Shown here one piece after another: positions 47,583 to 57,338 of a DNA stretch of 64,000 bases (positions are counted from its first letter, which is position 1; the number at the start of each line of letters is the position of its first letter). The notes under the pieces were generated by a model. It saw only the letters and a list, made by a program, of their open reading frames with translations. It searched no databases and had not been told where the DNA came from. The DNA is taken from positions 3,573,001-3,637,000 of the forward strand of contig NZ_JALPKR020000002.1 of the NCBI RefSeq assembly GCF_023195515.1, read 5' to 3'. Made by a program: the position numbers and the translations under genes. The DNA is from Variovorax sp. S12S4 (GTDB taxonomy: Bacteria; Pseudomonadota; Gammaproteobacteria; Burkholderiales; Burkholderiaceae_C).

Positions 47583-48575
47583 ATGAACCACGACGCCACC
47601 ACGCTCTCGGCGGCCGGCCCTTCGCCCATGAAGCCGTCGCTGTGGCGGCGCTGCCGGCGCTGGCTGCTGCCGCTGCTCGGGCTGGCAGTGCTGGGGCTGC
47701 TGCTTTCGCACGCGCACAAGGTCGACTGGGCGGGTGCATGGCATGCATTGCAGCGCTATCCGGCCATGCTGCTGCTTGGCGTGCTGGGCATCGCAACCGC
47801 GAGCCACGCGCTGTACGGATGCTTCGACCTCATCGGCAGGCGGCACACGCGCCACCGCGTGCCCCGCTGGCGCACCTGGGCCATCGCGGTCACGAGCTAT
47901 GCCTTCAATCTGAACCTGGGGTCGCTGGTGGGCGGCATCGCGCTGCGTGCACGGCTCTATGCGCGCGCCGGGGTGGACGAAACCACCGTGGCGCAGATCG
48001 TCGGCATCAGCCTGGCAACCAACTGGCTGGGCTACGGGCTGCTGGCGGGCGGCCTGTTTGCGGCGGGTGCCATCACGCCGCCGCGCCAGGCCAACATCGG
48101 CACGGACGCACTGCGCGTGCTTGGCGTGGTGATGATCCTGCTGGCCGCCGCCTACGTGGTGGCATGTGCGTTCTCGCGCGGGCGCCAATGGCAGGTGAGG
48201 GGGCGGCGGCTGAAGCTTCCTTCGGCGCAACTCGCGCTGGTGCAGCTCACGCTTTCGACCGCCAACTGGGCGTTGATGGGCTGCGCCATGTACCTGCTGC
48301 TGGGCCGGCAGGTGCCGTATGCGACCACGCTGAGCGTGCTGCTCGCCGCTTCTATCGTCGGGGTGATCACGCCGATTCCGGCCGGGCTGGGCGTGCTGGA
48401 AGCCGTGTACCTGGCGCTGCTCTCGGGCACCGTGCGGCAGGGCGCGTTGATGGGCGCCGTGCTGGCGTACCGCGCGCTCTACTACCTGCTGCCGCTGGCC
48501 GGCGGCGTCGTGCTTTACCTTTTGCTCGAACGCTACGCGGCGAGCCATCCCCAGGACGTGGGGGAGCGAGACACC
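47583..48575 (+). CDS. YbhN/LPG-synthase-type integral membrane domain, read in frame into LigD
   Basis: About 330 aa from ATG 47583 with some eight membrane segments and motifs of the lysylphosphatidylglycerol synthase transmembrane family (UPF0104): YAFNLNLGSLVGGIALRARL, and ITPIPAGLGVLEAVYLALLS. There is no lysyltransferase (MprF C-terminal) domain. No stop codon separates it from the LigD start at 48576, so as read it is one fused protein; a ribosome site (GGGGAG, 48561-48566) precedes the LigD ATG, so LigD may also start by itself. One G fewer in the GGGGG run 48560-48564 would give a stop 12 codons on. Fusion status is uncertain. Confidence 0.7.
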
Positions 48576-51151
48576 ATGGCGCGCGCAAACCCGCTGAAGC
48601 GCTACAAGGAAAAGCGCAACTTCGGCGTTACGCCGGAGCCGGAGGAAGGCGGCGCATCGGCACCCGGCACGCTGCAGTTCGTGGTGCAGAAGCACTGGGC
48701 GAGCCGCCTGCACTACGACTTTCGCATCGAGCTCGATGGTGCGATGAAGAGCTGGGCAGTGCCCAAGGGACCGAGCTACGACACGCATGACAAGCGCATG
48801 GCGGTGCACGTCGAGGACCATCCGATTTCGTACAACCAGTTCGAAGGCGTGATACCGCCCAAGCAGTACGGCGCGGGCAAGGTGATCATCTGGGACAAGG
48901 GCACCTGGACGCCCATCGGCGATGCGCGCAAGGGCTACAAGGCGGGGAACCTCAAGTTCGAACTGCATGGCTACAAGCTGCGCGGCAAGTGGGCGCTGGT
49001 GCGCATGCACAGCAGCAAGGACGACAAGCAGGATGCGTGGCTGCTGATCAAGGAGCACGACGACTACGCCCGCCCGGCCGCCGAGTTCAGCGTGGTCGAC
49101 CAGTTTCCCGACAGCGTGGCGGAGATGCCGATGCCTACGCCCGGCGCCGCGGCGCCCGCGGCCAATGCGGCACCCGCACGTGCAAAACGCGGCAAGGCAT
49201 CGGGCGGCGGCATGCCGGCCGATGCGGTGAAGGCCGCCATGCCCGCCAAGCTTTCGCCGCTGCTTGCCACGCTGGTCGACGGCCCGCCGCCCGACCCCGA
49301 CAACTGGTTCTACGAAATCAAGTTCGACGGGTATCGCCTGCTCGCACGAATCGACGCGAATAAAGACGTGCAGCTCATCACGCGCAACGGGCACCACTGG
49401 AGCAGCCGCATGCCGCAGCTGGTGCGCGCCATCAAGGGCATGAAGCTCAAGCCCGGGTGGCTCGACGGCGAGATCGTGGTGCTCAACGAATCGGGAAGCA
49501 CCGACTTTCAAGCCTTGCAGAACGCCTTCGACAAGGAGAAGACCAGCAACATCGTCTACTTTCTTTTCGACCTGCCGTACTACGACGGCTTCGACCTCAC
49601 GGGCGTGCCGCTCATCGAGCGCCGGGCCTTGCTGCAGTCGCTGCTTGCCAAGGCGCCGCCTGAAATCCGCTTCAGCGAAATCTTCGATGCGCCGCCCGAA
49701 GACATCGTGGCTTCGGCCTGCAAGATCGGGCTGGAGGGCGTGATCGGCAAGCGCAAGAACAGCACCTATGCGTCGCGCCGCTCACCCGACTGGATCAAGC
49801 TCAAGTGCTCGCGGCGACAGGAGTTCGTGATCGGCGGCTATACCGATCCGAAGGGCTCGCGAGTGGGCATCGGCGCATTGCTGATCGGCGTGCACGACGA
49901 GACGGGCGACCTCGTTTATTCAGGCGCGGTGGGCGCGGGCTTCAACGGCCGCACCCTCAACGAAATGCTCGAAAGGCTGAAGCCGCTCGGCACCGACAAG
50001 CGCCCGTTCAAGGACCCGACCGAGAACGACCGCCGCGCGCATTGGGTCAAGCCGGTGCTGCTGGCCGAAGTCACTTTTTCGGAATGGACGAAAGACGGCC
50101 ACGTGCGGCACCCGGTGTTCCACAGCGTGCGCACCGACAAGCCCGCCAAGGCCATCATCCGCGAGAAGCCGCTTCACCAGCCGAAGGCCAAGGCGGGGAA
50201 AGAGGCCAAGCCCGTGCCGCGGATGCCGGGCCCGAGCCCTCGGCGACGATGCCGGCCAACTTCAAGGTCTCGAATGCCGATCGCGTGGTCGACCCGACCA
50301 CCGGCATCACCAAGGTCGAGGTGGTGCGCTTCTACGGCCTTGTCGCGCCGCTGATGATGGAGCACCTGAAGAGCCGGCCAGTGTCTTTCGTGCGTGCGCC
50401 GCAGGGCATCAAGGGCCAGCTGTTCTTTCAGAAGCACCTCGACGAGGGCCAGATGGCCGGTGTGCGCCAGCTCGATCCGGCGCTGTGGCCCGCGCACCCC
50501 GAGCTCATCGAAGTGGCCAACCCCTTGGGGCTGTTGAGCGCGGCGCAGATGAACGTCATCGAGCTCCACACCTGGAACGCCGTGAAGACGCTCATCGGCA
50601 AGCCCGACCGCATGACCTTCGACCTCGACCCGGGCGAGGGCGTCGGCTGGCCCATGGTGCTGCAGGCGACGGAGCTGATGCGCGTGGTGCTCGACGAACT
50701 GGGCCTGCCGTCTTTCTGCAAGACCAGCGGCGGCAAGGGGCTGCATGTGGTCGTGCCGCTCAAGCGGCAGTACGACTGGGACACGGTCAAGGATTTTTCG
50801 CAGGCCATCGTGCGGCACATGGCCCGCACGGTGCCGCAGATGTTCGTTGCCAAGAGCGGGCCGAGCAATCGCGTCGGCCGCATCTTCATCGACTACCTGC
50901 GCAACGGCTTCGGTGCCACCACGGTGTGCGCATGGTCGGTGCGTGCCCGTCCGGGCATGGGGGTGTCGGTGCCGGTGGAATGGGCCGAGGTGCCAACGCT
51001 TGCAAGCGGCGCGCAGTGGACGCTCCGAAACATCCATGCCCGGCTCGACCGCGGCAACGACCCGTGGGCCGGCTATGCGAAGGCCGCGATCAGCCCGGGT
51101 GCCGCGATGAAGCGGCTCGGGTTCGAGCCCGCGAAGCTCAGAGCTCGATGA
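48576..51151 (+). pseudogene. ligD: DNA ligase D (phosphoesterase-ligase-polymerase), frameshifted as read
   Basis: Non-homologous end-joining enzyme. Order: 3'-phosphoesterase (TLQFVVQKHWASRLHYDFRI, HVEDHP), ATP-dependent ligase (catalytic Lys in YEIKFDGYRLLA; GLEGVIGKRKNS; DWIKLKC), then primase-polymerase (TFDLDPGEG, FCKTSGGKGLHVVVPL, PSNRVGRIFIDYLRNG). The ligase frame runs to 50354 but becomes meaningless after about 50230; the polymerase resumes in the next frame (GPEPSATMPANFKVSNADRV). One extra G at 50228-50230 reconnects them into about 858 aa. No ku gene is in this window. Its 3' end overlaps the opposite-strand small gene by 14 bases. Confidence 0.85.
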
Positions 51152-51377
51152 AGGCGGAGGTGGCCTTGTTCAGCGCCAGCATGCCCTTGGCAGTGATCGA
51201 TTCCACCTGGGCGAGATGGCGTATGGCGCGGTCGTCCGGCGCATGGCCGGACGGCGGGATGAAAGCAGTCACCAGCTCGGCCGCACGCAGCACGCGCACC
51301 CTGTCGATATCTGCTGGCGTGTGGACGACGTATGGCAATTTCTGTTCGGCGATGACTCGAAGAAACTCCATGGACAT
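51138..51377 (-). CDS. Small conserved-looking hypothetical protein
   Basis: A 79-aa soluble protein with a good ribosome site (AAGGAGA, 6-8 bases before ATG 51377). It has a mixed alpha/beta composition (RVIAEQKLPYVVHTPADIDR, RVLRAAELVTAFIP) and no recognised domain. It runs convergent to ligD with a 14-base overlap. Function unknown. Confidence 0.65.
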   Translation of the reverse strand: MSMEFLRVIAEQKLPYVVHTPADIDRVRVLRAAELVTAFIPPSGHAPDDRAIRHLAQVESITAKGMLALNKATSAFIEL

Positions 51378-51538
51378 GAGCCGTCTCCTTGTCTAGATGG
51401 CGGTACAAACATTTTGCGGAAAAAATCACGTTTGTGCCTAATCCCTGCGCCGCACACGACTTTTTGATGTGTACTGAAGTGTTCGTTTTTGCCCGAAGGT
51501 GAAACGAAGGTGCTGATTCCGGTGGCGACTGAAACCGC

Positions 51539-52663
51539 TTACCGCGCGGCCTGCATCGACGCCGGGCCCCGGTCGGCGGGAAGAATCTGCCAGCGCGCGG
51601 GGTCGATGCCCTCGAACGCCGTGGCATAGCGCTCGGCAGCACTGCTTTCACCGGTTACATCGCGTATCGCGATGCTGTCGATGCGGCTGGGATGGGTGCG
51701 CGCCACCTGCCCATAGATTTCAGGATCGCTCTCGCCCGAATCGCCCACCAGCATGAACCGGCGGTGCGGAAAATCGGCCAGCAGCCGCTCGATGATGCCG
51801 AGCTTGTGCGCGCGCGAATCCTGGTCGCCCGGAATCAGCGTGCGCCAGCTCGTGCTCTCGCGCAGGTGCATGCTGCCGGTGGGAAAGCCGGCATCGCGAA
51901 CGAAGTCGGCCAGCGCGGGGTAAAGCTGCATCGGGCTGGCCGAGAGATAGTGGAACCGCGTGCCCGGCGTTTGCGACAGCGCGCGGTAGTAGGCCGCCAT
52001 GCCGGGCGCCGCCTCGAAGCGCCGCGCAAACGTGTTCAGCAGCATCTCGCGCCGGTCGCGCACCTGCGTGCGCTTGATGGTGTCGTCGATGTCCGAAATG
52101 ATCGACAGGCCCTCGGCGGGAACGATCAGCGCCTGGCCCCTGAAGCGGTGCAGCAGTTCGCCCGGGCCGGTCACGGCATGGAACTTCAGCCATTCGTCCG
52201 AAGGCGATGCCTTGGGTGCGTCGATCACGATCCGCATGTCCATGCGGCCGTTGGCGCCCGAAGGCGGCGAGCTCACGCGTGCGGGGCTGCCGTCGAAATC
52301 GATGTCGAACACCTTGCCTTCTTCCGACTCGGCATGGAACAGCGCCGTGCGCTGGTTGAAGCGCAGCCGCGCCGCGGGCGAGAGCTTGTTCAGGCTCAGG
52401 CCCAGGTAGCGCGCGAACGCGGCGTTCAGGCCCCAGCGCCGCTCGGGCTCGTACACCCAGGCGTGAATGTCGACCTCGAACCGGCCGTCGCTGGTGGGGC
52501 GCGCCGTGCCCGGCATGAAGAGCGCCTCTTCATCGGGCTCGAGCCGCTCGGCCGCGTGCAGCGCACGCATCGGCGCAAGGCCGCAAAGCAGTGCGGCGCC
52601 GGCCAGGAGGGAACGGCGCCGCATCGGCGGGACAGCAGGGCGTTGTCGGATGCCGCCGCTCAT
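51539..52663 (-). CDS. APP1-like phosphatidate phosphatase (DUF2183), exported
   Basis: A 374-aa protein. An N-terminal signal with RRRSLLAGAALLCGL suggests Sec or possibly Tat export. The C-terminal catalytic domain has the DxDxT phosphatase motif in ISDIDDTIKRTQV (D191, D193, T195), YLSASPMQLYP and FMLVGDSGESDPEIY, which define the APP1/DUF2183 group. The start at 52663 overlaps the folA stop (ATGA), but the signal peptide would fit better from the ATG at 52624. It is third in a thyA-folA unit. Family members dephosphorylate phosphatidate; substrate is by family only. Confidence 0.85.
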   Translation of the reverse strand: MSGGIRQRPAVPPMRRRSLLAGAALLCGLAPMRALHAAERLEPDEEALFMPGTARPTSDGRFEVDIHAWVYEPERRWGLNAAFARYLGLSLNKLSPAARLRFNQRTALFHAESEEGKVFDIDFDGSPARVSSPPSGANGRMDMRIVIDAPKASPSDEWLKFHAVTGPGELLHRFRGQALIVPAEGLSIISDIDDTIKRTQVRDRREMLLNTFARRFEAAPGMAAYYRALSQTPGTRFHYLSASPMQLYPALADFVRDAGFPTGSMHLRESTSWRTLIPGDQDSRAHKLGIIERLLADFPHRRFMLVGDSGESDPEIYGQVARTHPSRIDSIAIRDVTGESSAAERYATAFEGIDPARWQILPADRGPASMQAAR

Positions 52664-53181
52664 GCCTTGGGCGATCCCACGCGTTCGTAGGTCACGAAGC
52701 TGAAGTGGAGGCCTTCCTTGGCCGAGACGTGCGGCTCGCGCTTTGTCTCGCGCCACTGCGCAGGGGAGAGTTCGGGCGCGTGCGCATCGCCTTCGTAGTC
52801 GTGCGCGAGCTCGGTCACCACGGCGTACTGCGCGAGCGGTTCGGCTTCGGCATAGATCTGCGCGCCGCCGATCACCCACACGTCGGGCACCTGCGATTCT
52901 TCGCACAGCGCGAGCGCTTCCTGCAGGCTGCCCACGCGGTGCGCGCCTTCGGCTTTCCAGTCGTCCTGCCGTGTGATGACGATGTTGTGCCGACCTGGCA
53001 GGGGCTTGAAGCGCGGCGGCAGCGAATCCCAGGTCTTGCGGCCCATGACGACCGGCGCGCCGGCCGTCTGCTGCTTGAAGTGCACCATGTCTTCGGGCAG
53101 GTGCCACGGCATGGTGCCCTTGGTACCGATCACGCCGTTGGCGGCGCGGGCGAAGATGAGGTGCAAACGCGGTGTAGGCAT
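52660..53181 (-). CDS. folA: Dihydrofolate reductase
   Basis: NADPH-dependent enzyme of 173 aa regenerating tetrahydrofolate used up by ThyA. Motifs: LIFARAANGVIGTKGTMPWHLPED (in part), with the active-site acid in LPEDMVHFK, VVMGRKTWDSLP, and VWVIGGAQIYAEA. It starts 19 bases after thyA, so the two are co-transcribed, and overlaps the APP1-like gene. Confidence 0.96.
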   Translation of the reverse strand: MPTPRLHLIFARAANGVIGTKGTMPWHLPEDMVHFKQQTAGAPVVMGRKTWDSLPPRFKPLPGRHNIVITRQDDWKAEGAHRVGSLQEALALCEESQVPDVWVIGGAQIYAEAEPLAQYAVVTELAHDYEGDAHAPELSPAQWRETKREPHVSAKEGLHFSFVTYERVGSPKA

Positions 53182-53200
53182 ATCGGGCGGAGCAGTGCGG

Positions 53201-54040
53201 TCACACAGCCACGGGCGCCTTGATCGCCTCGTGGTGCTTGTAGTCGAGCATTTCGAAGTCTTCGTACTGGTAGTCGAAGATCGAAGCCGGCTTGCGCTTG
53301 ATGTGGAGCGTAGGGTACGCGTAGGGCGTGCGGCTCAGCTGCAGCGCCACCTGCTCGGCGTGGTTGCTGTAGATGTGGCAGTCGCCGCCGGTCCAGATGA
53401 AGTCGCCCACGTCGAGATCGCATTGCTGCGCCACCATGTGCGTGAGCAGCGCATAGCTCGCGATGTTGAACGGCACGCCAAGAAAAATGTCGGCGCTGCG
53501 CTGGTAGAGCTGGCAGCTCAGCTTGCCGCGCTCGCCGGGTGCCTGCGGCGGCGCCACGTAGAACTGGAAGAAGGCGTGGCAGGGCATGAGCGCCATCTTC
53601 GAGAGCTCGGCCACGTTCCACGCGCTCACGATGATGCGGCGCGAATCGGGGTTGGTCTTCAGCGTCTTGATGACTTCGGAAATCTGGTCGATGTGGCCGC
53701 CGTCGGGCGTGGGCCAACTGCGCCATTGCACGCCGTACACGGGGCCCAGGTCGCCGTCTTCGCGCGCCCACTCGTCCCAGATGGTGACGCCGCGCTCCTT
53801 GAGCCAGTTGTTGTTGCTGGAGCCGGTTAAAAACCACAGCAGTTCCTGGATGATGGACTTCAGGTGCACCTTCTTCGTGGTCACCAGCGGAAAGCCTTCG
53901 TTCAGATCGAAGCGCATCTGGTGGCCGAACACGCTCTTGGTGCCCGTGCCGGTGCGGTCGCTCTTGAACACCCCGTGGGTGTCCACGTGGCGCATGAAAT
54001 CTTCGTACTGGGAGCGGACGGGGCGGGCGGTCGAGGTCAT
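53201..54040 (-). CDS. thyA: Thymidylate synthase
   Basis: Makes dTMP from dUMP with methylene-tetrahydrofolate. The 279-aa protein has the active-site Cys in [13 protein letters not shown], the dUMP-binding [20 protein letters not shown] (20 residues), [12 protein letters not shown] and [12 protein letters not shown] 54040 is 36 bases from the divergent nitrile hydratase start. An in-frame upstream extension to 54397 runs antisense to the next gene and is rejected. Confidence 0.97.
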   Translation of the reverse strand: MTSTARPVRSQYEDFMRHVDTHGVFKSDRTGTGTKSVFGHQMRFDLNEGFPLVTTKKVHLKSIIQELLWFLTGSSNNNWLKERGVTIWDEWAREDGDLGPVYGVQWRSWPTPDGGHIDQISEVIKTLKTNPDSRRIIVSAWNVAELSKMALMPCHAFFQFYVAPPQAPGERGKLSCQLYQRSADIFLGVPFNIASYALLTHMVAQQCDLDVGDFIWTGGDCHIYSNHAEQVALQLSRTPYAYPTLHIKRKPASIFDYQYEDFEMLDYKHHEAIKAPVAV

Positions 54041-54076
54041 GTTGGGAATTTTACGGGGCGGCGCTAGCATCGGCAG

Positions 54077-54718
54077 ATGACCGGCCCCGACCACTCCCAC
54101 GAACACTCCCACGACCACAGCGAACTCGGCGAAATGGACCTGCGCGTGCGGGCGCTGGAAAGCGTGCTCACGCAAAAGGGCTATATCGACCCCGCCGCGC
54201 TCGACGCGCTGATCGACACCTATCAAACCCGCATCGGGCCGCGCAACGGGGCCAGGGTGGTGGCGCGGGCCTGGGTCGACCAGACCTTCCACGACTGGCT
54301 GATGGCTGATGCCACGGCCGCGATTGCCTCGCTCGGCTACACCGGCCGCCAGGGCGAGCACATGGTGGCGGTACAGAACACCGACGAGCAGCACCACATG
54401 GTCGTTTGCACCCTGTGCAGCTGCTACCCCTGGCCGGTGCTCGGCCTGCCGCCCACCTGGTACAAGAGCGCGCCATACCGCTCGCGCGCCGTGAAGGACC
54501 CGCGCGGCGTGCTGGCCGACTTCGGCACGGTGCTGCCCGAGACGACGCGCATCCGCGTCTGGGATTCGACCGCCGAGGTGCGCTATCTCGTGATTCCGCA
54601 GAGGCCCGCCGGCACCGAAGGATGGAGCGAAGACGAACTCGCCGCTCTCGTCTCGCGCGATTCGATGATCGGCACGCGCCTTGCCGATGCGCCAACTGCA
54701 GCGAGGAGTGCCGCATGA
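54077..54718 (+). CDS. nthA: Nitrile hydratase alpha subunit, cobalt type
   Basis: Metalloenzyme subunit that hydrates nitriles to amides. The 213-aa protein has the metal-binding claw VCTLCSC (C111, C114, S115, C116); Thr at position 112 marks the cobalt class, Ser the iron class. [20 protein letters not shown] surrounds it. The N-terminus [12 protein letters not shown] is a His-rich segment that could hold metal. It opens a three-gene operon with overlapping starts and stops (ATGA to beta). Divergent from thyA. Confidence 0.95.
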   Translation: MTGPDHSHEHSHDHSELGEMDLRVRALESVLTQKGYIDPAALDALIDTYQTRIGPRNGARVVARAWVDQTFHDWLMADATAAIASLGYTGRQGEHMVAVQNTDEQHHMVVCTLCSCYPWPVLGLPPTWYKSAPYRSRAVKDPRGVLADFGTVLPETTRIRVWDSTAEVRYLVIPQRPAGTEGWSEDELAALVSRDSMIGTRLADAPTAARSAA

Positions 54719-55379
54719 GCTACGTGACGCAGGCCGACCTGGGCGGCCAGCCGGGCTTCGGGCCGGTCACGCCCGAGCGCGAGGGCGAACTCTTCCACGC
54801 AGGTTGGGAACCGCGCGCGCTGGCGCTCACGCTTGCCATGGGCGCAACCGGCTCCTGGAACATCGATGCGAGCCGCGCCATGCGCGAGACGCTGCCGAAC
54901 TACCGCGACCTGAGCTACTACCAGATATGGCTTGGGGCGCTCGAGCAGCTGATGCTGCAGCGAGGGCAGGTTTTCCCCGACGAGATCGCGACCGGCGAGA
55001 TGCGCCATCCGGCCGCACCGGTCGCCCGCGTGCTGCAGGCCCAGAACGTGCCCGCGGTGCTCGCCAAGGGTTCGCCTACCGAGCGCGCCGCGCCAGGCCC
55101 TTCGCGCTTTGCCGTCGGGCAGGCCGTGCGCATGCACGTCGGCAAGGTCGACCATCACACGCGGCTGCCGGGCTATGTGCAGGGCAAGCGCGGCACCATC
55201 GAACATGTTCACGGCGCGCATGTGTTCGCCGATGCGAATGCGCAGGGTCTTGGTGAACAGCCGCAGTGGCTGTACACGGTCGTCTTCGAGGAAGCCGAGC
55301 TCTGGGGGATGCGGCGCCGCGCCAGAACCTCTCGGTGTCGGTCGACGCGTGGGAAAGCTACCTGGAGGCCATCGCATGA
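54715..55379 (+). CDS. nthB: Nitrile hydratase beta subunit, frameshifted near the C-terminus as read
   Basis: Starts ATG 54715 ([17 protein letters not shown]), overlapping the alpha stop. The body matches the beta subunit: [45 protein letters not shown] and the SH3-like end [30 protein letters not shown]. At ELWG (GGGGG run 55304-55308) the frame as read changes and runs on to 55587; one more G gives [20 protein letters not shown] and a TGA at 55377-55379, overlapping the next ATG. The restored protein is 221 aa, normal for the family. Confidence 0.88.
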
Positions 55380-55762
55380 AGTTGGACATGAAGATCGACA
55401 TGCCACCGCTCGCGCTCGCTCCCGGCATGCCGCGCGATGCCGATGGCCCGGTGTTCCGCGAGCCGTGGGAAGCGCAGGCCTTTGCGATGACGCTCGCGCT
55501 GCACGAGCGTGGCCTGTTCAGCTGGGTGGAGTGGGCCGAAGCGCTTGCGGCGCAGATCACCGCTGCGCAAGCCGCGGGAGACCCTGATGCTGGTGACACC
55601 TATTACCGACATTGGCTCGCCGCGCTCGAAGGCCTGGTGGCCCGCAAGGGTGCGAGCTCGGGCGACGAACTCGCGCGCTACCGCCAAGCCTGGGACCACG
55701 CGGCCGACCGCACGCCGCATGGCCAGCCGATCGAGCTGCGCGGCGAAGACTTTCCACGTTGA
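55376..55762 (+). CDS. Nitrile hydratase accessory (activator) protein
   Basis: A 128-aa protein starting at ATG 55376, overlapping the restored beta stop (ATGA). It resembles the small beta-like accessory proteins that load cobalt into the alpha subunit: FREPWEAQAFAMTLALHERG, FSWVEWAEALAAQI, YYRHWLAALEGLVARKG. Third gene of the operon. The cobalt-chaperone role follows from the family and position. Confidence 0.88.
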   Translation: MKLDMKIDMPPLALAPGMPRDADGPVFREPWEAQAFAMTLALHERGLFSWVEWAEALAAQITAAQAAGDPDAGDTYYRHWLAALEGLVARKGASSGDELARYRQAWDHAADRTPHGQPIELRGEDFPR

Positions 55763-55775
55763 GGGTTTTGTCTTG

Positions 55776-55884
55776 CTCCTTCCCCCGTTGGGGAAGGTTG
55801 GGATGGGGGCTGCCCTTCGCATTCGTCGCAGCGCGGGTTGAAGGCCGCGTGCCCCCACCCCGGCCCTCCCCGGGAGGGAGGGAG
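55776..55884. repeat. REP-like inverted-repeat element after the nitrile hydratase operon
   Basis: Left arm CTCCTTCCCCCGTTGGGGAA... (55776-55810, ending GGGATGGGGGC) and right arm GCCCCCACCCCGGCCC... (55851-55884, ending GGGAGGGAG) are imperfect inverted copies of each other; each arm is itself a small palindrome. This form is common as dispersed intergenic repeats in Comamonadaceae (recalled). It may act as a bidirectional terminator between the operon and the converging oxidase gene. Confidence 0.65.
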
Positions 55885-55901
55885 AAATATCCGCAGGCCG
55901 C

Positions 55902-57338
55902 CTAAACGCGGATCACGCGGCCCGGGTTCAGGATGTTCTTGGGGTCGAGCCCGCGCTTGATGGCGCGCATCATCTCCAGCGCCACGGGCGACTTGTGCTT
56001 CTCGAGCTTGTCGACCTTGAGCGAGCCCACGCCATGCTCGGCAGAGAACGAGCCGCCGAACTTTTCGACGGCGTCGTACACCAGCGTGTTGATGCGCTCT
56101 TCCTCGTTCTTCAGGAAAGCCTTGGTGTCGATGTTCTCGGGCGCCTGCACGTTGTAGTGCAGGTTGCCGTCGCCCAGGTGGCCGAAGTTCACCAGCCGCA
56201 CTCCCGCAATCTCGCGCGCCAGCAGCGCATCGGTCTCGGCCACGAAGGCCGGAATACTCGACACGGGAATCGAGATGTCGTGCTTGATGTTCAAGCCCTC
56301 TTCGGCCTGCGCGAGCGGAATGCTCTCGCGGATGTGCCAGAGCTGGTGTGCCTGCGCAAGGTTCTCGGCCACCACTGCATCGGTCACGCAGCCGTCTTCG
56401 AAAGCCGTTTCGAGCAGCGCCTCGAAGCGCGCGCGCGCATGGTCTTCGGATTCGCTGTCGGAGTTCTCCAGCAGCACGCAGTACGGCACGGCTTCGTCGC
56501 CGATGAACGGTACGCGCAGTTGCGGCATGTGCTTGTCGACCAGGCTCAATGCAAACTTGCCCATCACTTCGAAGCCCGTGAGGCCCGATCCCAGGTGCTT
56601 GTGCGCAAGGCCCAGCAGCGTGACCGCATGGTCCAGTGATGGCACCGCGGCCCAGGCCGTGAGCTGCGCCGCGGGCAGGGGGTAGAGCTTCATCGTCGCT
56701 GCGGTGATGATGCCGAGCGTGCCTTCGCTGCCGATCATCAGGTCGCGCAGGTCGTAGCCGGTGTTGTCCTTGCGCAAGCCGCTGGTGCCTTCCCAGATTT
56801 CGCCTTGCGGCGTAACCACTTCGAGGCCCAGGCACAGATCGCGCGTGTTGCCGTAGCGAACCACCTGCGTGCCGCCGGCATTGGTTGCAAGGTTGCCGCC
56901 GATGGTGCAGCTGCCTTCGGCCGCAAGGCTCAGCGGGAACAGGAAGCCCTGCTTCTCCGCCGTTTCCTGCAGCGTCTGCAGGATGCACCCGGCTTCCACC
57001 GTCATCGTGAGATTGGCCGCGTCAACGGTGCGAATCGCGTTGAGCCGCTGCAGGCTCAGCACCACCTGGGTGCCGCTGTCGTCGGGAATGGAGCCCACTG
57101 CCAGCCCGGTGTTGCCGCCCTGCGGCACGATGGCCGTGCCGGCCGCGGCGCAGGCCTTGACCACGTCGGCCACCTGCTGCGTGTTGGCGGGCCGCACCAC
57201 GGCCAGCGATTTGCCGCGCGCGCGCTTGCGCCAGTCTTGCTCGTAGGCGGCCAAGTCGCCCTCGTTCAGCACGTGCTGCGCACCGACGATGGCGCGCAGC
57301 TGGTCGATGAGGGGAGCGGAAGAAGTCGTTGACGTCAT
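55902..57338 (-). CDS. FAD-binding oxidoreductase, D-2-hydroxyacid dehydrogenase (GlcD/D2HGDH) type
   Basis: A 478-aa VAO-family flavoprotein. The FAD-binding half has VVRPANTQQVADVVKAC, PQGGNTGLAVGS and GEGSCTIGG-like AAEGSCTIGGNLATNAGG; the C-terminal cap has NFGHLGDGNLHYNV, SAEHGVGSLK and the end GLDPKNILNPGRVIRV, typical of D-lactate/D-2-hydroxyglutarate/glycolate dehydrogenases. No Fe-S domain. ATG 57338 overlaps the stop of the DUF2069 gene. Substrate not determined from sequence. Confidence 0.9.
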   Translation of the reverse strand: MTSTTSSAPLIDQLRAIVGAQHVLNEGDLAAYEQDWRKRARGKSLAVVRPANTQQVADVVKACAAAGTAIVPQGGNTGLAVGSIPDDSGTQVVLSLQRLNAIRTVDAANLTMTVEAGCILQTLQETAEKQGFLFPLSLAAEGSCTIGGNLATNAGGTQVVRYGNTRDLCLGLEVVTPQGEIWEGTSGLRKDNTGYDLRDLMIGSEGTLGIITAATMKLYPLPAAQLTAWAAVPSLDHAVTLLGLAHKHLGSGLTGFEVMGKFALSLVDKHMPQLRVPFIGDEAVPYCVLLENSDSESEDHARARFEALLETAFEDGCVTDAVVAENLAQAHQLWHIRESIPLAQAEEGLNIKHDISIPVSSIPAFVAETDALLAREIAGVRLVNFGHLGDGNLHYNVQAPENIDTKAFLKNEEERINTLVYDAVEKFGGSFSAEHGVGSLKVDKLEKHKSPVALEMMRAIKRGLDPKNILNPGRVIRV

